Positions 20,474 through 29,748 of a DNA stretch of 64,000 nucleotides are shown here, piece after piece. The position numbers were made by a program, and so were the translations under genes. The stretch spans positions 577,501-641,500 of the forward strand of contig NZ_CP016953.1 in assembly GCF_001708305.1 (NCBI RefSeq), written 5' to 3'. The notes under the pieces were generated by a model. The model had not been told where the DNA came from, did not search any database, and saw only the letters and a list, made by a program, of their open reading frames with translations. This DNA comes from Streptococcus himalayensis (GTDB lineage: Bacteria; Bacillota; Bacilli; Lactobacillales; Streptococcaceae). Position 1 is the stretch's first letter. Each line of letters begins with the position of its first letter.

Positions 20474-21649
20474 TTAAGATAAGTCCTGGGTTGATTTGGT
20501 TAATGTGATAGAAACTGTTTTTTCTTTTCCATTTCGGTAAAGGGTGATAGAAATCTCATCTCCAATACTATGCTTGTAAAGGGCGGATTGGAGGTCAGTG
20601 GTGGAAGAAATTTCTTGGTCGTCAATTTTGGTAATGACATCATATTTCTCTAATTTTCCTTCAGCCGGCATCCCTGTTTGAGCAGAGCGGACAATGACTC
20701 CATTTCTGATCTTATCAGGAAGATTGAGACGAGCTAAATCAGAGCTGGTAATATGGCTCATATCAATCATTTGGATTCCAAGTGCTGGACGGATGACGCT
20801 GCCATTTTCTTCTAACTGTTTGATGATATTTTGAACATCGTTGGCTGGGATTGCAAAACCAAGTCCTTCGACAGAATTTTGTCCATCTGTTGCAATCTTA
20901 CTAGAATTGATTCCAATGACTTGTCCTTGGATGTTGATGAGAGGACCTCCAGAATTTCCTGGGTTGATTGCTGTATCGGTTTGAATGGCTTGTGTCGAGA
21001 TGGCTTGTCCGTCTTCTGCTCTTAGGGATACGGTTCTATTTAAACTAGAGACAATGCCCTGTGTAACGGTATTGGCATAATCTGAGCCAAGGGGGCTTCC
21101 AATCGCAATAGCAGTTTCTCCGACAGTCAGATTGTCTGAATCACCGAATTCAGCGACAGTATCAACTTCCTCAGAGCTAATACGCACAACAGAAATATCT
21201 GAATAAACATCTGTTCCAACGATGTCACCTGCTACTTTCTTGCCATCTGCTAGACGAATATCTACTTTAGAAGCACCATTGATAACGTGCGTATTGGTCA
21301 CTAAATAGGCATATTTTCCTTCTTTTTTATAAATAACGCCAGATCCCTCGCTAGCCACTTGTTGGGAAGAATCAGCATTGTCATTGCCAAATAGAAAACC
21401 TTGCTTGTTCGTTTCAGCATAAGTAATGACAGATACAACTGCATTTTTGACTTTATCCACAGCTTCTGACGTTGAGGTTGTATTCTTGTAACTAGTCGGA
21501 ACAGTCTTTCCAGCAGTAGTCGTTGTTGTGGTGGACTGCTTAGGGGATGGATTCGTCAGATAGGTTCCTGCCACTCCTCCGACAAATCCGACCACAAGAA
21601 CAGTGAGTAGTTGCATGATTTTTTTGAAGAAATTTGAAGAATGTTTCAT
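20474..21649 (-). CDS. htrA: surface serine protease HtrA (DegP family)
   Basis: Membrane-anchored quality-control protease that degrades misfolded exported proteins; in pneumococcus it also cuts the competence pheromone. The 391-residue protein has an N-terminal membrane anchor (residues about 12-30), a low-complexity Thr stretch, the catalytic triad in TNTHVING (His), VYSDISVV (Asp) and NPGNSGGPL (Ser), and one C-terminal PDZ domain. A CiaR box lies upstream at the expected distance. The gene order rlmH-htrA-parB is conserved in streptococci. Confidence 0.97.
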   Translation of the reverse strand: MKHSSNFFKKIMQLLTVLVVGFVGGVAGTYLTNPSPKQSTTTTTTAGKTVPTSYKNTTSTSEAVDKVKNAVVSVITYAETNKQGFLFGNDNADSSQQVASEGSGVIYKKEGKYAYLVTNTHVINGASKVDIRLADGKKVAGDIVGTDVYSDISVVRISSEEVDTVAEFGDSDNLTVGETAIAIGSPLGSDYANTVTQGIVSSLNRTVSLRAEDGQAISTQAIQTDTAINPGNSGGPLINIQGQVIGINSSKIATDGQNSVEGLGFAIPANDVQNIIKQLEENGSVIRPALGIQMIDMSHITSSDLARLNLPDKIRNGVIVRSAQTGMPAEGKLEKYDVITKIDDQEISSTTDLQSALYKHSIGDEISITLYRNGKEKTVSITLTKSTQDLS

Positions 21650-21679
21650 ATCTTCCTCCTGTGATTTTCAATTAATGAA

Positions 21680-21712
21680 AGTATAGTAAAGGTAACTTAA
21701 TTATAACTTAAA
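21680..21712 (-). promoter_or_regulatory. htrA promoter with CiaR box
   Basis: On the minus strand TTTAAG-TTATA-ATTAAG (21712-21696) is followed after exactly 10 nt by the -10 TATACT (21685-21680). The known pneumococcal CiaR site is NTTAAG-N5-WTTAAG placed 10 nt before the -10, and htrA is the strongest CiaRH target there, so CiaR activation is very likely. Confidence 0.85.
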
Positions 21713-21721
21713 TCCCAAAAC

Positions 21722-21839
21722 TTTTCCACAAATTGTGGATAACTTTCTTGAAGTGTGAATTTCTCCAATATTGCTTGGGATTTTTAAAACATTTTTTTCT
21801 TATCCACATGTGAATAAGATGTGAAATCAGTGTGGATAT
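21722..21839. promoter_or_regulatory. DnaA boxes between htrA and rlmH
   Basis: TTTTCCACA at 21722, TGTGGATAA at 21734, TTATCCACA at 21800, TGTGAATAA at 21809 and TGTGGATAT at 21831. Two are perfect consensus boxes. They may titrate DnaA or link rlmH/htrA expression to replication; they are more than 2 kb from the dnaA-proximal cluster. Confidence 0.7.
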
Positions 21840-21853
21840 GCTACAATAGGAAT

Positions 21854-22333
21854 ATGAAAATAAAACTTGTAACCGTAGGAAAATTAAAAGAGAAGTATCT
21901 TAAGGATGGTCTTGCTGAGTATGTCAAAAGGATAGGAAGATTTGCCAAGGTTGACATAATAGAATTACCAGACGAAAAAACGCCAGACAAGGCCAGTCAG
22001 GCAGAAAAACAGCAGATTCTGGAAAAAGAGGGAGAACGTATCTTAGGAAAAATTCAAGATCGAGAATTTGTCATTGCCTTAGCGATTGAAGGGAAGAATT
22101 ATTCGTCGGAAGAGTTTAGTCAGGTTTTAGCAGATACAGCGATTCGTGGCTTTTCAGATTTGACATTTGTGATTGGAGGAAGCTTAGGGCTAGATGAGCG
22201 GGTAAAAAAAAGAGCACAGCTTCTCCTCAGTTTTGGAAAGATGACACTTCCTCATCAGTTGATGCGATTGGTCTTAGTCGAGCAAATCTACCGTGCTTTT
22301 ATGATAAATCAAGGAAGTCCGTATCATAAGTGA
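21854..22333 (+). CDS. rlmH: 23S rRNA pseudouridine-1915 N3-methyltransferase
   Basis: SPOUT-fold enzyme that methylates the pseudouridine at 23S position 1915. From ATG 21854 it is 159 aa, the usual RlmH length, with [15 protein letters not shown] at the start, the SAM-binding [11 protein letters not shown] knot and the C-terminal [18 protein letters not shown] longer in-frame start at 21821 has no family support. It reads toward the tRNA-Arg and comCDE. Confidence 0.97.
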   Translation: MKIKLVTVGKLKEKYLKDGLAEYVKRIGRFAKVDIIELPDEKTPDKASQAEKQQILEKEGERILGKIQDREFVIALAIEGKNYSSEEFSQVLADTAIRGFSDLTFVIGGSLGLDERVKKRAQLLLSFGKMTLPHQLMRLVLVEQIYRAFMINQGSPYHK

Positions 22334-22362
22334 TTGACGAAATGAACTTTTTTTGATAGAAT
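22334..22362 (+). promoter_or_regulatory. tRNA-Arg promoter
   Basis: TTGACG, 17 nt, TAGAAT, ending 11 nt before the tRNA. The -35 overlaps the last bases around the rlmH stop region. Confidence 0.75.
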
Positions 22363-22373
22363 AGAGAGGTATT

Positions 22374-22447
22374 GGTCTCATAGCTCAGCTGGATAGAGCA
22401 TTCGCCTTCTAAGCGAACGGTCGCAGGTTCGAATCCTGCTGGGATCA
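22374..22447 (+). tRNA. tRNA-Arg (anticodon TCT)
   Basis: 74-nt cloverleaf with acceptor arms GGTCTCA and TGGGATC, anticodon stem TTCGC/GCGAA around CTTCTAA (anticodon TCT) and T-arm GGTTCGAATCC. CCA is not encoded. The same tRNA precedes comCDE in S. pneumoniae. Confidence 0.97.
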
Positions 22448-22453
22448 GACTAA

Positions 22454-22479
22454 AGAGCTGGCTATCCGGCTCTTTTTTT
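22454..22479 (+). terminator. terminator after tRNA-Arg
   Basis: AGAGCTGG-CTAT-CCGGCTCT stem (one G-U pair) followed by TTTTTTTG. It separates the tRNA from the comC promoter. Confidence 0.85.
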
Positions 22480-22492
22480 GTTCTGCAACATG

Positions 22493-22559
22493 ACCGTTGG
22501 GGGACAAAAAATGACTTTTGAGAGAATTTTCCCACAATTGTGACAGGGAGGTGTAGAAT
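22493..22559 (+). promoter_or_regulatory. comCDE promoter with ComE direct repeat
   Basis: ACCGTTGGG (22493-22501) and ACTTTTGAG (22514-22522) are 12 nt apart, followed by AGAATTTT and, 31 nt after the second repeat, the -10 TAGAAT (22554-22559) without a -35. The layout resembles the pneumococcal comCDE promoter, where phosphorylated ComE binds the two 9-mers and activates the operon. Confidence 0.85.
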
Positions 22560-22614
22560 GATAGATGTAAGGCAGCTTACAAAATATCAAATAAGAATTT
22601 AAGGAGATTCACAA

Positions 22615-22749
22615 ATGAAAACGATGGAAAAAACTTTTAAAGGATTAGCACAATTTGAGGCTTTAAAATCAGACGAATTGAAACAAACCATTGGTGGGGA
22701 TATGCGAAAGATTAATCCTGTATTGACACCTTTTTTCAGAAAGAAATAA
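22615..22749 (+). CDS. comC: competence-stimulating peptide precursor ComC
   Basis: 44-residue pre-pheromone with a double-glycine leader (28 residues ending QTIGG) and a predicted mature peptide DMRKINPVLTPFFRKK. ComAB would cleave after Gly-Gly and export it. The leader has the expected hydrophobic spacing (F8, L11, F14, L17, L22), and the mature form starts with an acidic residue and Arg at position 3 and ends with a basic cluster, as streptococcal CSPs do. The ribosome site is AAGGAG. The gene is followed 21 bp later by comD. I do not recognise this exact mature sequence among the CSPs I can recall, so the pherotype may be new or simply unfamiliar to me. Confidence 0.95.
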   Translation: MKTMEKTFKGLAQFEALKSDELKQTIGGDMRKINPVLTPFFRKK

Positions 22750-22770
22750 AATAATTAAGGAAAAATAAAT

Positions 22771-24087
22771 ATGAATATACTATATTTTGTCTTACTATTT
22801 ATAGATATTTTATCATTTACATTAATTTATAAAAAAATTTGTAAAGAGAAGAAAGTAAATCTTCCCTTTACTTTTCTGTGCTTTGGATTTCTATTGCTAA
22901 AAGATATTATAGGATATATAGGGGTGCTAGCTTGGTATTCTTTTTATGTTATTGAACCTCTGTTTATTTACTTTTATTTACGGAAATATGAGAAAGATAC
23001 GAAATTAATTGCTGCTTTTTTAACTATGCTAGTCTATCAGGCAGCATTAACCTCAGAAACCTTCTTGTCAGTAATCATATCATCAGTGACTGGAGATGAT
23101 TTTGTAACAAATTATTCTGGCATTTACTTTATTGCAATTGATTTGTTATCATTGTTTATTATTTTAAAGTTAATTGATTATTTTGACATTAATATCTATA
23201 AATTTTTAGAACCGTACTTTAGGGAGTATTTGAGAACAGTAACCTCTTTTTTACTTGGAGTTCATCTTTTTTTGAACATTTCTCACTGGATTAGTAATTT
23301 TACAACTTTCAATAGTTTTGCAAGTATGATAACCACTATTTGCTTTTTGGCATTTATTGCTACACTCCTATACTTAAAGTCTATTCGTGAAAAATTTGAA
23401 AAAGAAGTGGAGTTGGAGCAAAAAAAGAAAGAGCAGCTACAATTGCAGCAATATACGGATGAAATTGTGGATTTGTATAATGAAATTAAAGGTTTTCGCC
23501 ATGATTATGGAGGGATGCTGGTCAGTTTTCAAGCAGCTATTGACAGTCAAAATATGGCAGAGGTTGAGCGAATTTATCAAGATGTGTTGGTTCGTGCAAA
23601 TGAAAAATTGAGTTCTGATAGATACACTTCGTTTGATTTGAATAATGTGGGAGATTCAGCTTTGCGAAGTATGCTTACTCAAACCTTGTTCAAGGCACGT
23701 GAGCATCAGATTGAGTTGACATTTGAAATCAAAGATTATGTTGGAAAATTGCCAATTCAACTTCTTGATTTGGTTCGGATGACGAGTATTTTGTTAAATA
23801 ATGCGGTTGAAGGTGCGGCAGAAAGTATTGCCAAAACCCTAAATGTTTCCTTGGTTGATTTGGAGGGAGAAGTAATTTTAGTCATTCAAAATTCACGCAA
23901 GGATCAAAACTTACAATTAAACTCTGTCTATCAACGGAATTTTTCTACCAAAGGTGAAGGTCGTGGGACTGGTTTGACGACTGTTAAGGAAATGATTGAC
24001 CAATACGAAGGATTGGTTTTAGATACAGAAATCACAAAAGAGCATTTTACACAAGTGTTAAGAATTAGAAAGGTTTATCGATTATGA
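22771..24087 (+). CDS. comD: CSP receptor histidine kinase ComD
   Basis: Membrane sensor kinase that binds the ComC pheromone and phosphorylates ComE. The 438-residue protein has about six membrane segments in the first 200 residues, a coiled linker (EQKKKEQLQLQQ), the phosphoacceptor His244 in GFRHDYGG, characteristic of the HPK10/AgrC-type class, and an ATP-binding domain with an N-box like LLNNAVEGA and GRGTGL. The C-terminus overlaps comE by 4 nt. The N-terminal sensing part should be matched to this unusual pheromone. Confidence 0.96.
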   Translation: MNILYFVLLFIDILSFTLIYKKICKEKKVNLPFTFLCFGFLLLKDIIGYIGVLAWYSFYVIEPLFIYFYLRKYEKDTKLIAAFLTMLVYQAALTSETFLSVIISSVTGDDFVTNYSGIYFIAIDLLSLFIILKLIDYFDINIYKFLEPYFREYLRTVTSFLLGVHLFLNISHWISNFTTFNSFASMITTICFLAFIATLLYLKSIREKFEKEVELEQKKKEQLQLQQYTDEIVDLYNEIKGFRHDYGGMLVSFQAAIDSQNMAEVERIYQDVLVRANEKLSSDRYTSFDLNNVGDSALRSMLTQTLFKAREHQIELTFEIKDYVGKLPIQLLDLVRMTSILLNNAVEGAAESIAKTLNVSLVDLEGEVILVIQNSRKDQNLQLNSVYQRNFSTKGEGRGTGLTTVKEMIDQYEGLVLDTEITKEHFTQVLRIRKVYRL

Positions 24088-24827
24088 AAGTTTTAGTATT
24101 GGAAGATGAATTGACTCATCAAATTCGAATGGAGAGCACTTTAGCAACTATTTCAGAGGAGATGGGATTTGCAATCAAAGTGACAACTACCGGGAAAATT
24201 AGTGAATTTAAGGAATATGTCGAAAATGAAGAAGTGAATCAGCTATATTTCTTAGATATTGATATAAAAGGGGAAGAGACAAAAGGATTAGAAATTGCTC
24301 GTTTTATTCGTCAGCACAATCCTTATGCCATTATTGTGTTTGTGACCACGAAATCAGAATTTGCAACCTTGACCTTTAAATATAAGGTGTCAGCACTTGA
24401 TTTTATTGATAAAAATTTGGGGGATGATGCCTTTAAAGAACACATTCAAAGTGCTATCGAATATACTAAATCAACCTTGCTTGAAAATCAAGATATGGTC
24501 GATTATTTCGAATATAGCTACCGTGGTGGTGAGGTCAGAATTCCTTATCAGGATATTCTTTATATTGAGACAACAGGTGCTTCTCATAAACTACGGATTG
24601 TAGGGAAGAATTTCTTTAAGGAATTTTATGGAACCATTTCTGATATTCAAGAAAAAGATGAGAAAAGCAATCGTTTTTTCTCTTGTCATAAGTCTTATTT
24701 AGCAAATATTGGGAATATTCAAGGCTATGATAAGAAAAGCAAGGAAATTATTTTTTATGAAAATCATCGCTGTCCAATTACTCGAATGAAAGTTGGCAAA
24801 TTAAAAACTTTGTTGGAAGAAAAATAA
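24084..24827 (+). CDS. comE: competence response regulator ComE
   Basis: Response regulator of 247 residues with a receiver domain (phosphoacceptor Asp58 in YFLDID) and a C-terminal LytTR DNA-binding domain from about 140 (EVRIPYQDILYIETTG, FFSCHKSYLANI). Phosphorylated by ComD, it should bind the 9-12-9 repeats before comC and comX. ATG 24084 overlaps the comD stop. No terminator is evident before the tRNA-Glu promoter that starts 20 bp later. Confidence 0.97.
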   Translation: MKVLVLEDELTHQIRMESTLATISEEMGFAIKVTTTGKISEFKEYVENEEVNQLYFLDIDIKGEETKGLEIARFIRQHNPYAIIVFVTTKSEFATLTFKYKVSALDFIDKNLGDDAFKEHIQSAIEYTKSTLLENQDMVDYFEYSYRGGEVRIPYQDILYIETTGASHKLRIVGKNFFKEFYGTISDIQEKDEKSNRFFSCHKSYLANIGNIQGYDKKSKEIIFYENHRCPITRMKVGKLKTLLEEK

Positions 24828-24846
24828 AATTTTTTTCAAAAAAGTA

Positions 24847-24874
24847 TTGACAAAGTTTTTCAAACTGGTATAAT
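24847..24874 (+). promoter_or_regulatory. promoter of the tRNA-Glu/tRNA-Asn unit
   Basis: TTGACA, 16 nt, TATAAT, a near-perfect sigma-A promoter 26 bp before tRNA-Glu. A GTTCTGTTAACGAAC palindrome follows it. Confidence 0.88.
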
Positions 24875-24900
24875 AGTATATGTTCTGTTAACGAACATAT

Positions 24901-24972
24901 GGTCCGTTGGTCAAGGGGTTAAGACACCGCCTTTTCACGGCGGTAACACGGGTTCGAATCCCGTACGGACTA
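24901..24972 (+). tRNA. tRNA-Glu (anticodon TTC)
   Basis: 72-nt cloverleaf: acceptor GGTCCGT/ACGGACT, anticodon stem CCGCC/GGCGG with loop TTTTCAC (anticodon TTC), T-arm GGGTTCGAATCCC. Confidence 0.97.
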
Positions 24973-24977
24973 TATTA

Positions 24978-25051
24978 TCCGCCATAGCTCAGTTGGTAGT
25001 AGCGCATGACTGTTAATCATGATGTCGTAGGTTCGAGTCCTACTGGCGGAG
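24978..25051 (+). tRNA. tRNA-Asn (anticodon GTT)
   Basis: 74-nt cloverleaf: acceptor TCCGCCA/TGGCGGA, anticodon stem ATGAC/... with loop containing GTT, T-arm GTAGGTTCGAGTCCTAC. It lies 5 bp after tRNA-Glu, so both come from one transcript. Confidence 0.97.
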
Positions 25052-25068
25052 TTCATGGAACCAGATGA

Positions 25069-25092
25069 AACCTTGCTTAACAAGGTTTTTTT
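25069..25092 (+). terminator. terminator after tRNA-Asn
   Basis: AACCTTG-CTTAA-CAAGGTT stem followed by TTTTTAT. The next 160 bp hold no gene I can see. Confidence 0.85.
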
Positions 25093-25255
25093 ATATATTT
25101 TTAAGCAAATTTTTTATCAAACGAAACAATCTCAAGAAATAAATTTTTTTATCCTCTGTATAGGAGAGGTTGGAGATTGACAGCTTGTTGAGGAGCTGAT
25201 GTATAGAATCTCTATTTCGATAATTTTATACTGACCAATTTTTTTGAAAGAACGT

Positions 25256-25303
25256 AAAAGACTTAAAACCAAGGTTTGGAATCTGTTGGTTTTAAGTCTT
25301 TTT
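25256..25303. terminator. bidirectional terminator
   Basis: AAAAGACTTAAAACCAA pairs perfectly with TTGGTTTTAAGTCTTTT across a 13-nt loop; T-runs exist on both strands. On the minus strand it terminates yfhO. Confidence 0.85.
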
Positions 25304-25332
25304 GTATATTTGTTGTTTGCTATTTTTAGGAT

Positions 25333-27921
25333 CTAGGAATGTCTGTTTGTCTGTCTGTTTTGCCATCGATGGTAGAAGATAAATAATAGAATGCCAGAAA
25401 AGAAGCAAATACTCCCTATTTTGAACCCTTGAGGGATAAAATGAAGAGTGACTATCCCATTTCCTTTTTTGACATCTACTTTCATCAATCCTTTTTGAAC
25501 TTTCTGAATAGGTAATGGTTTGCCGTCTTGAGTGGCTGTCCATCCCTTATCGTAGGGAAGAGTAAAGATAAGAGAGGTATCTTTCTGAGCTTGGTAGTGA
25601 GCTGTTACGGTATTTTTGGAAGATATTACAGTTACATCTTGCTCTTTGATTGTATCAATTGCTTCTTGGAAATGTTCCGTATTGACACGATAAAATTCAG
25701 GAGTGTTGAAGGAAACATGCTTATTGTCTGGAAAGGAAATTCGAATGGTTGCCGTTGTTTTCTCTTTAAAATATCCTAAATTAAAGAAGGGGAAGACATT
25801 GTTGAGAGAATAGTGCATTGTTTGATCATTGACAGTGATGTCGACTGCTTCTTTGTCACTATTTGAAAAAGTCAGATGTGCAAGTGTGAGATAGACTTGG
25901 CTGTTTGCTGGGATATCTATTGTGTAGCTGGCACTGGCTATATGCTCATCGTTAGAGGCATCAGCATTGACAGTGATTCGGCCGTTAATCTCTTGTGTAG
26001 CTTGTGAATCTTTAGGGGTTAGTCGATAGTAATACTGCAAATCCAGACCGGATAATTGATTGAGAAACTTACTTTGATTGTCTAAGGTTAGGTTATCGAA
26101 CTTGACATCTTTGTAACGATTGTTTGACAGTATTGCAAGGGGGAGGGAATTTTTATTTTCAAATAAGGTCAAGTGCTCTGCTGTTTCAAGCGGTGTAAAT
26201 CCGTATTTGTTAGGATTTGATTCAGAAATGTTATACTTAATAGCCATTAAGCTATCCATGAGAATACTGTTATTTTGATAGCGGAGATTGAGATTGGTCC
26301 CAGAAGATTTGAATCCTAATTTGTCCATTGTAGAACTTGCCGCAGTATTTCGGACAGAGGAAAATTGTGAAATGCCATTGTAGTTGTATTTCATACTGTC
26401 ATTTCCAGTTTGGGCTACTAGTTTTTCAGTTCGGAAAAATTCGTCATTCTCTTGTTTGGCAAAATTTACGAGTTTGTTCATTTCTTGGCTATCTTTCGCA
26501 TAGGAATCTCGACTGGAAAATACCCATTCAGAGGCGATACCATCGATTTGATAAAAAGTGTTAAGTCCCAATTCAAATACTGCAAAGAAGAGACTGGCTA
26601 GCAGAAAGATGTGTTTTGGAAGAGATTTTTTAAAAAAGGTTGTAAAGATAAGGAGATAGGCAACGAGGAATTCGACCGTAAGAGTGTACTGAACCATTCC
26701 TAGAAAATCATAGTGTTGCCGATAGATAAAGGTTGCTAGAAAGCCGATGAACAATAAGAAAAATGAAAGGAGAAAATGCCACAGGTGAATGTCTTTTAAG
26801 CGTTCTAAACTTTCAGCTGCCATATAAAGAATGACCACTGAAAGGAGCCAAGAATAGCGATGGAGAAACATATTTGGCGCGTGCATACCCTGCCAGAATA
26901 AATCTAAAGGAGAGAGATAAAAACTTGCAATGAGAATGCCAAGGAGCAATCCATATAAAAGTTTCACGTGAAACTGGATCTGTTTTAGGAAGAAAAATAG
27001 AACAGCAAAGATGAGTGGAATCAATCCAACATAAATCATAGGAATGGATCCGTATTTTGTGGTGTCAAAAGAGCCGATGAAATTTTTAGCGAAGAAATCA
27101 AGATACCAACTATCTTCTGTCCATAATGTTGACACCTTTGTCAACTTCTCACCGTGGGTTCTCAAATCTAAAAATGTGGGAAGAAGCATAATCATGCTGG
27201 TCAATCCAGCTAAAAGGGAGACAAAGAAAAAATCTCCAAAGCTTTTTATTCGCTGTTTAAAATCCCAAGATAGTTGAACTAGATACCAGAGAGTTAAGAA
27301 AATAGCGACCATGTATCCAAAATAATAATTTTGGATAAATAAGATTGACAGACTTGTAAAGTAGAGAACGCGTTTTCTTTGAGTAATCAATCGGTGTAAA
27401 CCAAGTAGGATAATAGGAAAAAGGATAAAGACATCTAACCAAGTTTTAATTTCTAATTGGCTAGTTGCAAAACTCATCAGTGCATAGGATGTTGACAGTA
27501 AGAGTAAATGTGGATGAGAGATGTGTTTAAAAATTCCCTTTAAGCTCATAAAACTGGTCAATCCCATAAGTCCAAATTTAAGAATTGTCAATAAATAGAC
27601 TGCATCTGGCATACTATGAACATCGAAAAAATAAACCAAAGGAGATAGAAAACTGCCTAAATAGTAGCTGGATAAAGCATAGAAATTAAGACCTAGTCCA
27701 CTGGTGAAGGTATAAAAAAGGCTATCAGAACCATGGAGGATATTTCGAAGTGTGGTATCGAAAATCACGTATTGATGAAAACCATCGCCAAGTAAGGGAG
27801 AGGTCGAACTGCCCCAATAAATTCCTTGACTAGCATAGGAAACGGTCATAATGAGTGCAGGAATGAGAAAAGCTGCAGGATAATGCCCATGTTTTTTGAG
27901 AATGTTGTAACTATTTTTCAT
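25333..27921 (-). CDS. YfhO-family membrane protein
   Basis: An 862-residue protein, from ATG 27921, with an N-terminal set of about 12 membrane segments and a large exported domain (residues about 470-830), ending with one more membrane segment. It begins with a cytoplasmic basic stretch, then LIPALIMTVSYASQGIYWG, a YfhO-family marker. YfhO proteins resemble GT-C glycosyltransferases and have been linked to lipoteichoic acid glycosylation in Gram-positives. The TTG at 27933 is a less likely start. It contains a perfect parS core and two dispersed palindromes. Confidence 0.88.
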   Translation of the reverse strand: MKNSYNILKKHGHYPAAFLIPALIMTVSYASQGIYWGSSTSPLLGDGFHQYVIFDTTLRNILHGSDSLFYTFTSGLGLNFYALSSYYLGSFLSPLVYFFDVHSMPDAVYLLTILKFGLMGLTSFMSLKGIFKHISHPHLLLLSTSYALMSFATSQLEIKTWLDVFILFPIILLGLHRLITQRKRVLYFTSLSILFIQNYYFGYMVAIFLTLWYLVQLSWDFKQRIKSFGDFFFVSLLAGLTSMIMLLPTFLDLRTHGEKLTKVSTLWTEDSWYLDFFAKNFIGSFDTTKYGSIPMIYVGLIPLIFAVLFFFLKQIQFHVKLLYGLLLGILIASFYLSPLDLFWQGMHAPNMFLHRYSWLLSVVILYMAAESLERLKDIHLWHFLLSFFLLFIGFLATFIYRQHYDFLGMVQYTLTVEFLVAYLLIFTTFFKKSLPKHIFLLASLFFAVFELGLNTFYQIDGIASEWVFSSRDSYAKDSQEMNKLVNFAKQENDEFFRTEKLVAQTGNDSMKYNYNGISQFSSVRNTAASSTMDKLGFKSSGTNLNLRYQNNSILMDSLMAIKYNISESNPNKYGFTPLETAEHLTLFENKNSLPLAILSNNRYKDVKFDNLTLDNQSKFLNQLSGLDLQYYYRLTPKDSQATQEINGRITVNADASNDEHIASASYTIDIPANSQVYLTLAHLTFSNSDKEAVDITVNDQTMHYSLNNVFPFFNLGYFKEKTTATIRISFPDNKHVSFNTPEFYRVNTEHFQEAIDTIKEQDVTVISSKNTVTAHYQAQKDTSLIFTLPYDKGWTATQDGKPLPIQKVQKGLMKVDVKKGNGIVTLHFIPQGFKIGSICFFSGILLFIFYHRWQNRQTNRHS
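26960..26975. promoter_or_regulatory. parS ParB site in yfhO
   Basis: AGTTTCACGTGAAACT contains the perfect 14-bp parS core GTTTCACGTGAAAC. It is 7.4 kb from oriC on the parB side. Confidence 0.85.
27129..27144. repeat. TTKACA-N4-TGTMAA palindrome in yfhO
   Basis: TTGACA-CCTT-TGTCAA, extended to an 18-bp GTTGACA-N4-TGTCAAC palindrome. Confidence 0.6.
27345..27360. repeat. TTKACA-N4-TGTMAA palindrome in yfhO
   Basis: TTGACA-GACT-TGTAAA, 216 bp from the previous copy. Confidence 0.6.
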
Positions 27922-28090
27922 GTGGAATGTCAAATTCTTTCTTGGCTATTTTTCTTTATTATACCATAAAAAAGGAGTGGATGATTGGGTAGCACTTGAG
28001 GCCTCTCAGGCCCTCATGTAAAGAATAATCAATCAGCTACACTATCTTCTATCGTTAACGACTCTGTCAAGTTAGTTGAGGGATAAAAGC

Positions 28091-28122
28091 AGAGGTTGGG
28101 ACACTTCGTCTCAACCTCTGTT
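28091..28122. terminator. terminator after the ABC-F gene
   Basis: AGAGGTTGGGAC-ACTTC-GTCTCAACCTCT, 12-bp stem with one G-U pair, just past the stop of the minus-strand ABC-F gene. Confidence 0.7.
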
Positions 28123-28125
28123 CGT

Positions 28126-29748
28126 TTATTCTTTCCAAAGTTCTTTGACTTTGGCTTGTACTTCATCATTTTCTAGGAATTCATCGTAAGTTTCGTCAAT
28201 TCGGTCAATGACCCCATTTTTTGAAAGTACGATAATGTGGTTGGCAAGGGTTTGGATAAACTCATGGTCATGGCTCGCAAAGATAATGGATTCTTTGAAA
28301 TTTTTAAGCCCGTCGTTGAGACTGGAAATAGATTCCAAATCCAAGTGATTGGTAGGATCGTCCAAAACAAGGACATTGGATTTCAGCAACATGAGTTTTG
28401 AGAGCATCACGCGCACTTTTTCCCCCCCTGAGAGAACATTGACAGATTTGTTTACTTCATCACCAGAAAAGAGCATGCGGCCCAAAAATCCACGCAAGAA
28501 GGTATTGTCATCTTCTTCCTTACTAGCAAATTGGCGGAGCCAATCAAGGATAGAATCGCCGCTTGCAAAATCACGGCTATTGTCTTTTGGAAGGTAGGAT
28601 TGACTTGTGGTCACTCCCCATTTCACGGTTCCTTCGTAGTCAATGTCTCCCATAATGGCACGAATCAATGCTGTAGTCTGGATGTCATTTTGTCCGATGA
28701 GAGCTGTTTTGTCTCCTGGACGAAGGATAAAGCTGATGTTGTCTAAGATTGTTTCGCCATCAATCTTAACAGAGAGATTTTCAACGGTTAGAAGGTCATT
28801 TCCGATTTCTCGCTCAGCTTTGAAATTGATGAAGGGGTATTTACGGCTTGATGGTACAATTTCCTCTAATTCAATCTTATCAAGCATTTTCTTCCGTGAG
28901 GTTGCTTGTTTTGACTTAGAAGCATTGGCAGAGAAACGAGCGACGAATTCTTGTAATTGCTTGATTTTTTCTTCTGCTTTGGCATTGCGGTCAGTGAGGA
29001 GTTTCGCTGCAAGTTCGCTTGATTCTTTCCAGAAATCGTAGTTTCCGACATAAAGCTTGATTTTTCCAAAATCAAGGTCTGCCATGTGGGTGCAGACTTT
29101 ATTCAAAAAGTGGCGGTCATGGGATACAACGATGACAGTATTGTCAAAGTCAATCAGGAAATCCTCTAGCCAGGTGATAGATTGAATATCTAGACCATTG
29201 GTCGGCTCGTCCAGAAGAAGCACATCTGGTTTCCCAAAGAGAGCTTTAGCAAGAAGAACCTTGACCTTATCACCGTTTGCTAACTCACTCATATTTTGAT
29301 AGTGAAGTTCTTCAGGGATATTTAAGTTTTGAAGGAGCTGTGAAGCTTCACTTTCAGCTTCCCAACCACCAAGTTCAGCAAATTCTCCCTCCAGTTCGGC
29401 AGCACGGACACCATCTTCATCAGAAAAATCAGGCTTCATGTAAATCGCATCTTTTTCTTTCATGATGTTATAAAGGTGCTCATTTCCCATAATGACAACA
29501 TCAATAGCCCGTTCTTCCTCGTAGTCAAAATGATTTTGACGAAGGACGGATAAGCGTTCATCTGGCCCAAGAGAGATATGTCCTGTTGTGGGTTCGATAT
29601 CTCCAGCCAAGATTTTTAGGAAGGTAGATTTTCCAGCACCGTTTGCACCGATTAAACCGTAGGTATTTCCTTCTGTAAATTTAATATTGACATCGTCAAA
29701 TAATTTTCGATCGCTAAAACGTAGCGACACATCTGATACTGTAAGCAA
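28126..29748 (-). CDS. ABC-F family ATPase (YkpA/YbiT type)
   Basis: Soluble ABC-F translation factor of 540 residues with two ATPase domains: Walker A GANGAGKST and signature MSELANGDKVKV in the first, second Walker GQNDIQTT and signature LSGGEKVR, and DEPTNGLD/DDPTNHLD Walker B boxes. The linker contains the ARFSANASKSKQATSRKK segment. I use TTG 29748 because AGGAGAAT precedes it and homologs begin LTVSDVSLRF; the longer in-frame start at 29781 adds eleven basic residues not seen in the family. ABC-F proteins of this class act on ribosomes rather than as transporters. Confidence 0.93.
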   Translation of the reverse strand: MLTVSDVSLRFSDRKLFDDVNIKFTEGNTYGLIGANGAGKSTFLKILAGDIEPTTGHISLGPDERLSVLRQNHFDYEEERAIDVVIMGNEHLYNIMKEKDAIYMKPDFSDEDGVRAAELEGEFAELGGWEAESEASQLLQNLNIPEELHYQNMSELANGDKVKVLLAKALFGKPDVLLLDEPTNGLDIQSITWLEDFLIDFDNTVIVVSHDRHFLNKVCTHMADLDFGKIKLYVGNYDFWKESSELAAKLLTDRNAKAEEKIKQLQEFVARFSANASKSKQATSRKKMLDKIELEEIVPSSRKYPFINFKAEREIGNDLLTVENLSVKIDGETILDNISFILRPGDKTALIGQNDIQTTALIRAIMGDIDYEGTVKWGVTTSQSYLPKDNSRDFASGDSILDWLRQFASKEEDDNTFLRGFLGRMLFSGDEVNKSVNVLSGGEKVRVMLSKLMLLKSNVLVLDDPTNHLDLESISSLNDGLKNFKESIIFASHDHEFIQTLANHIIVLSKNGVIDRIDETYDEFLENDEVQAKVKELWKE

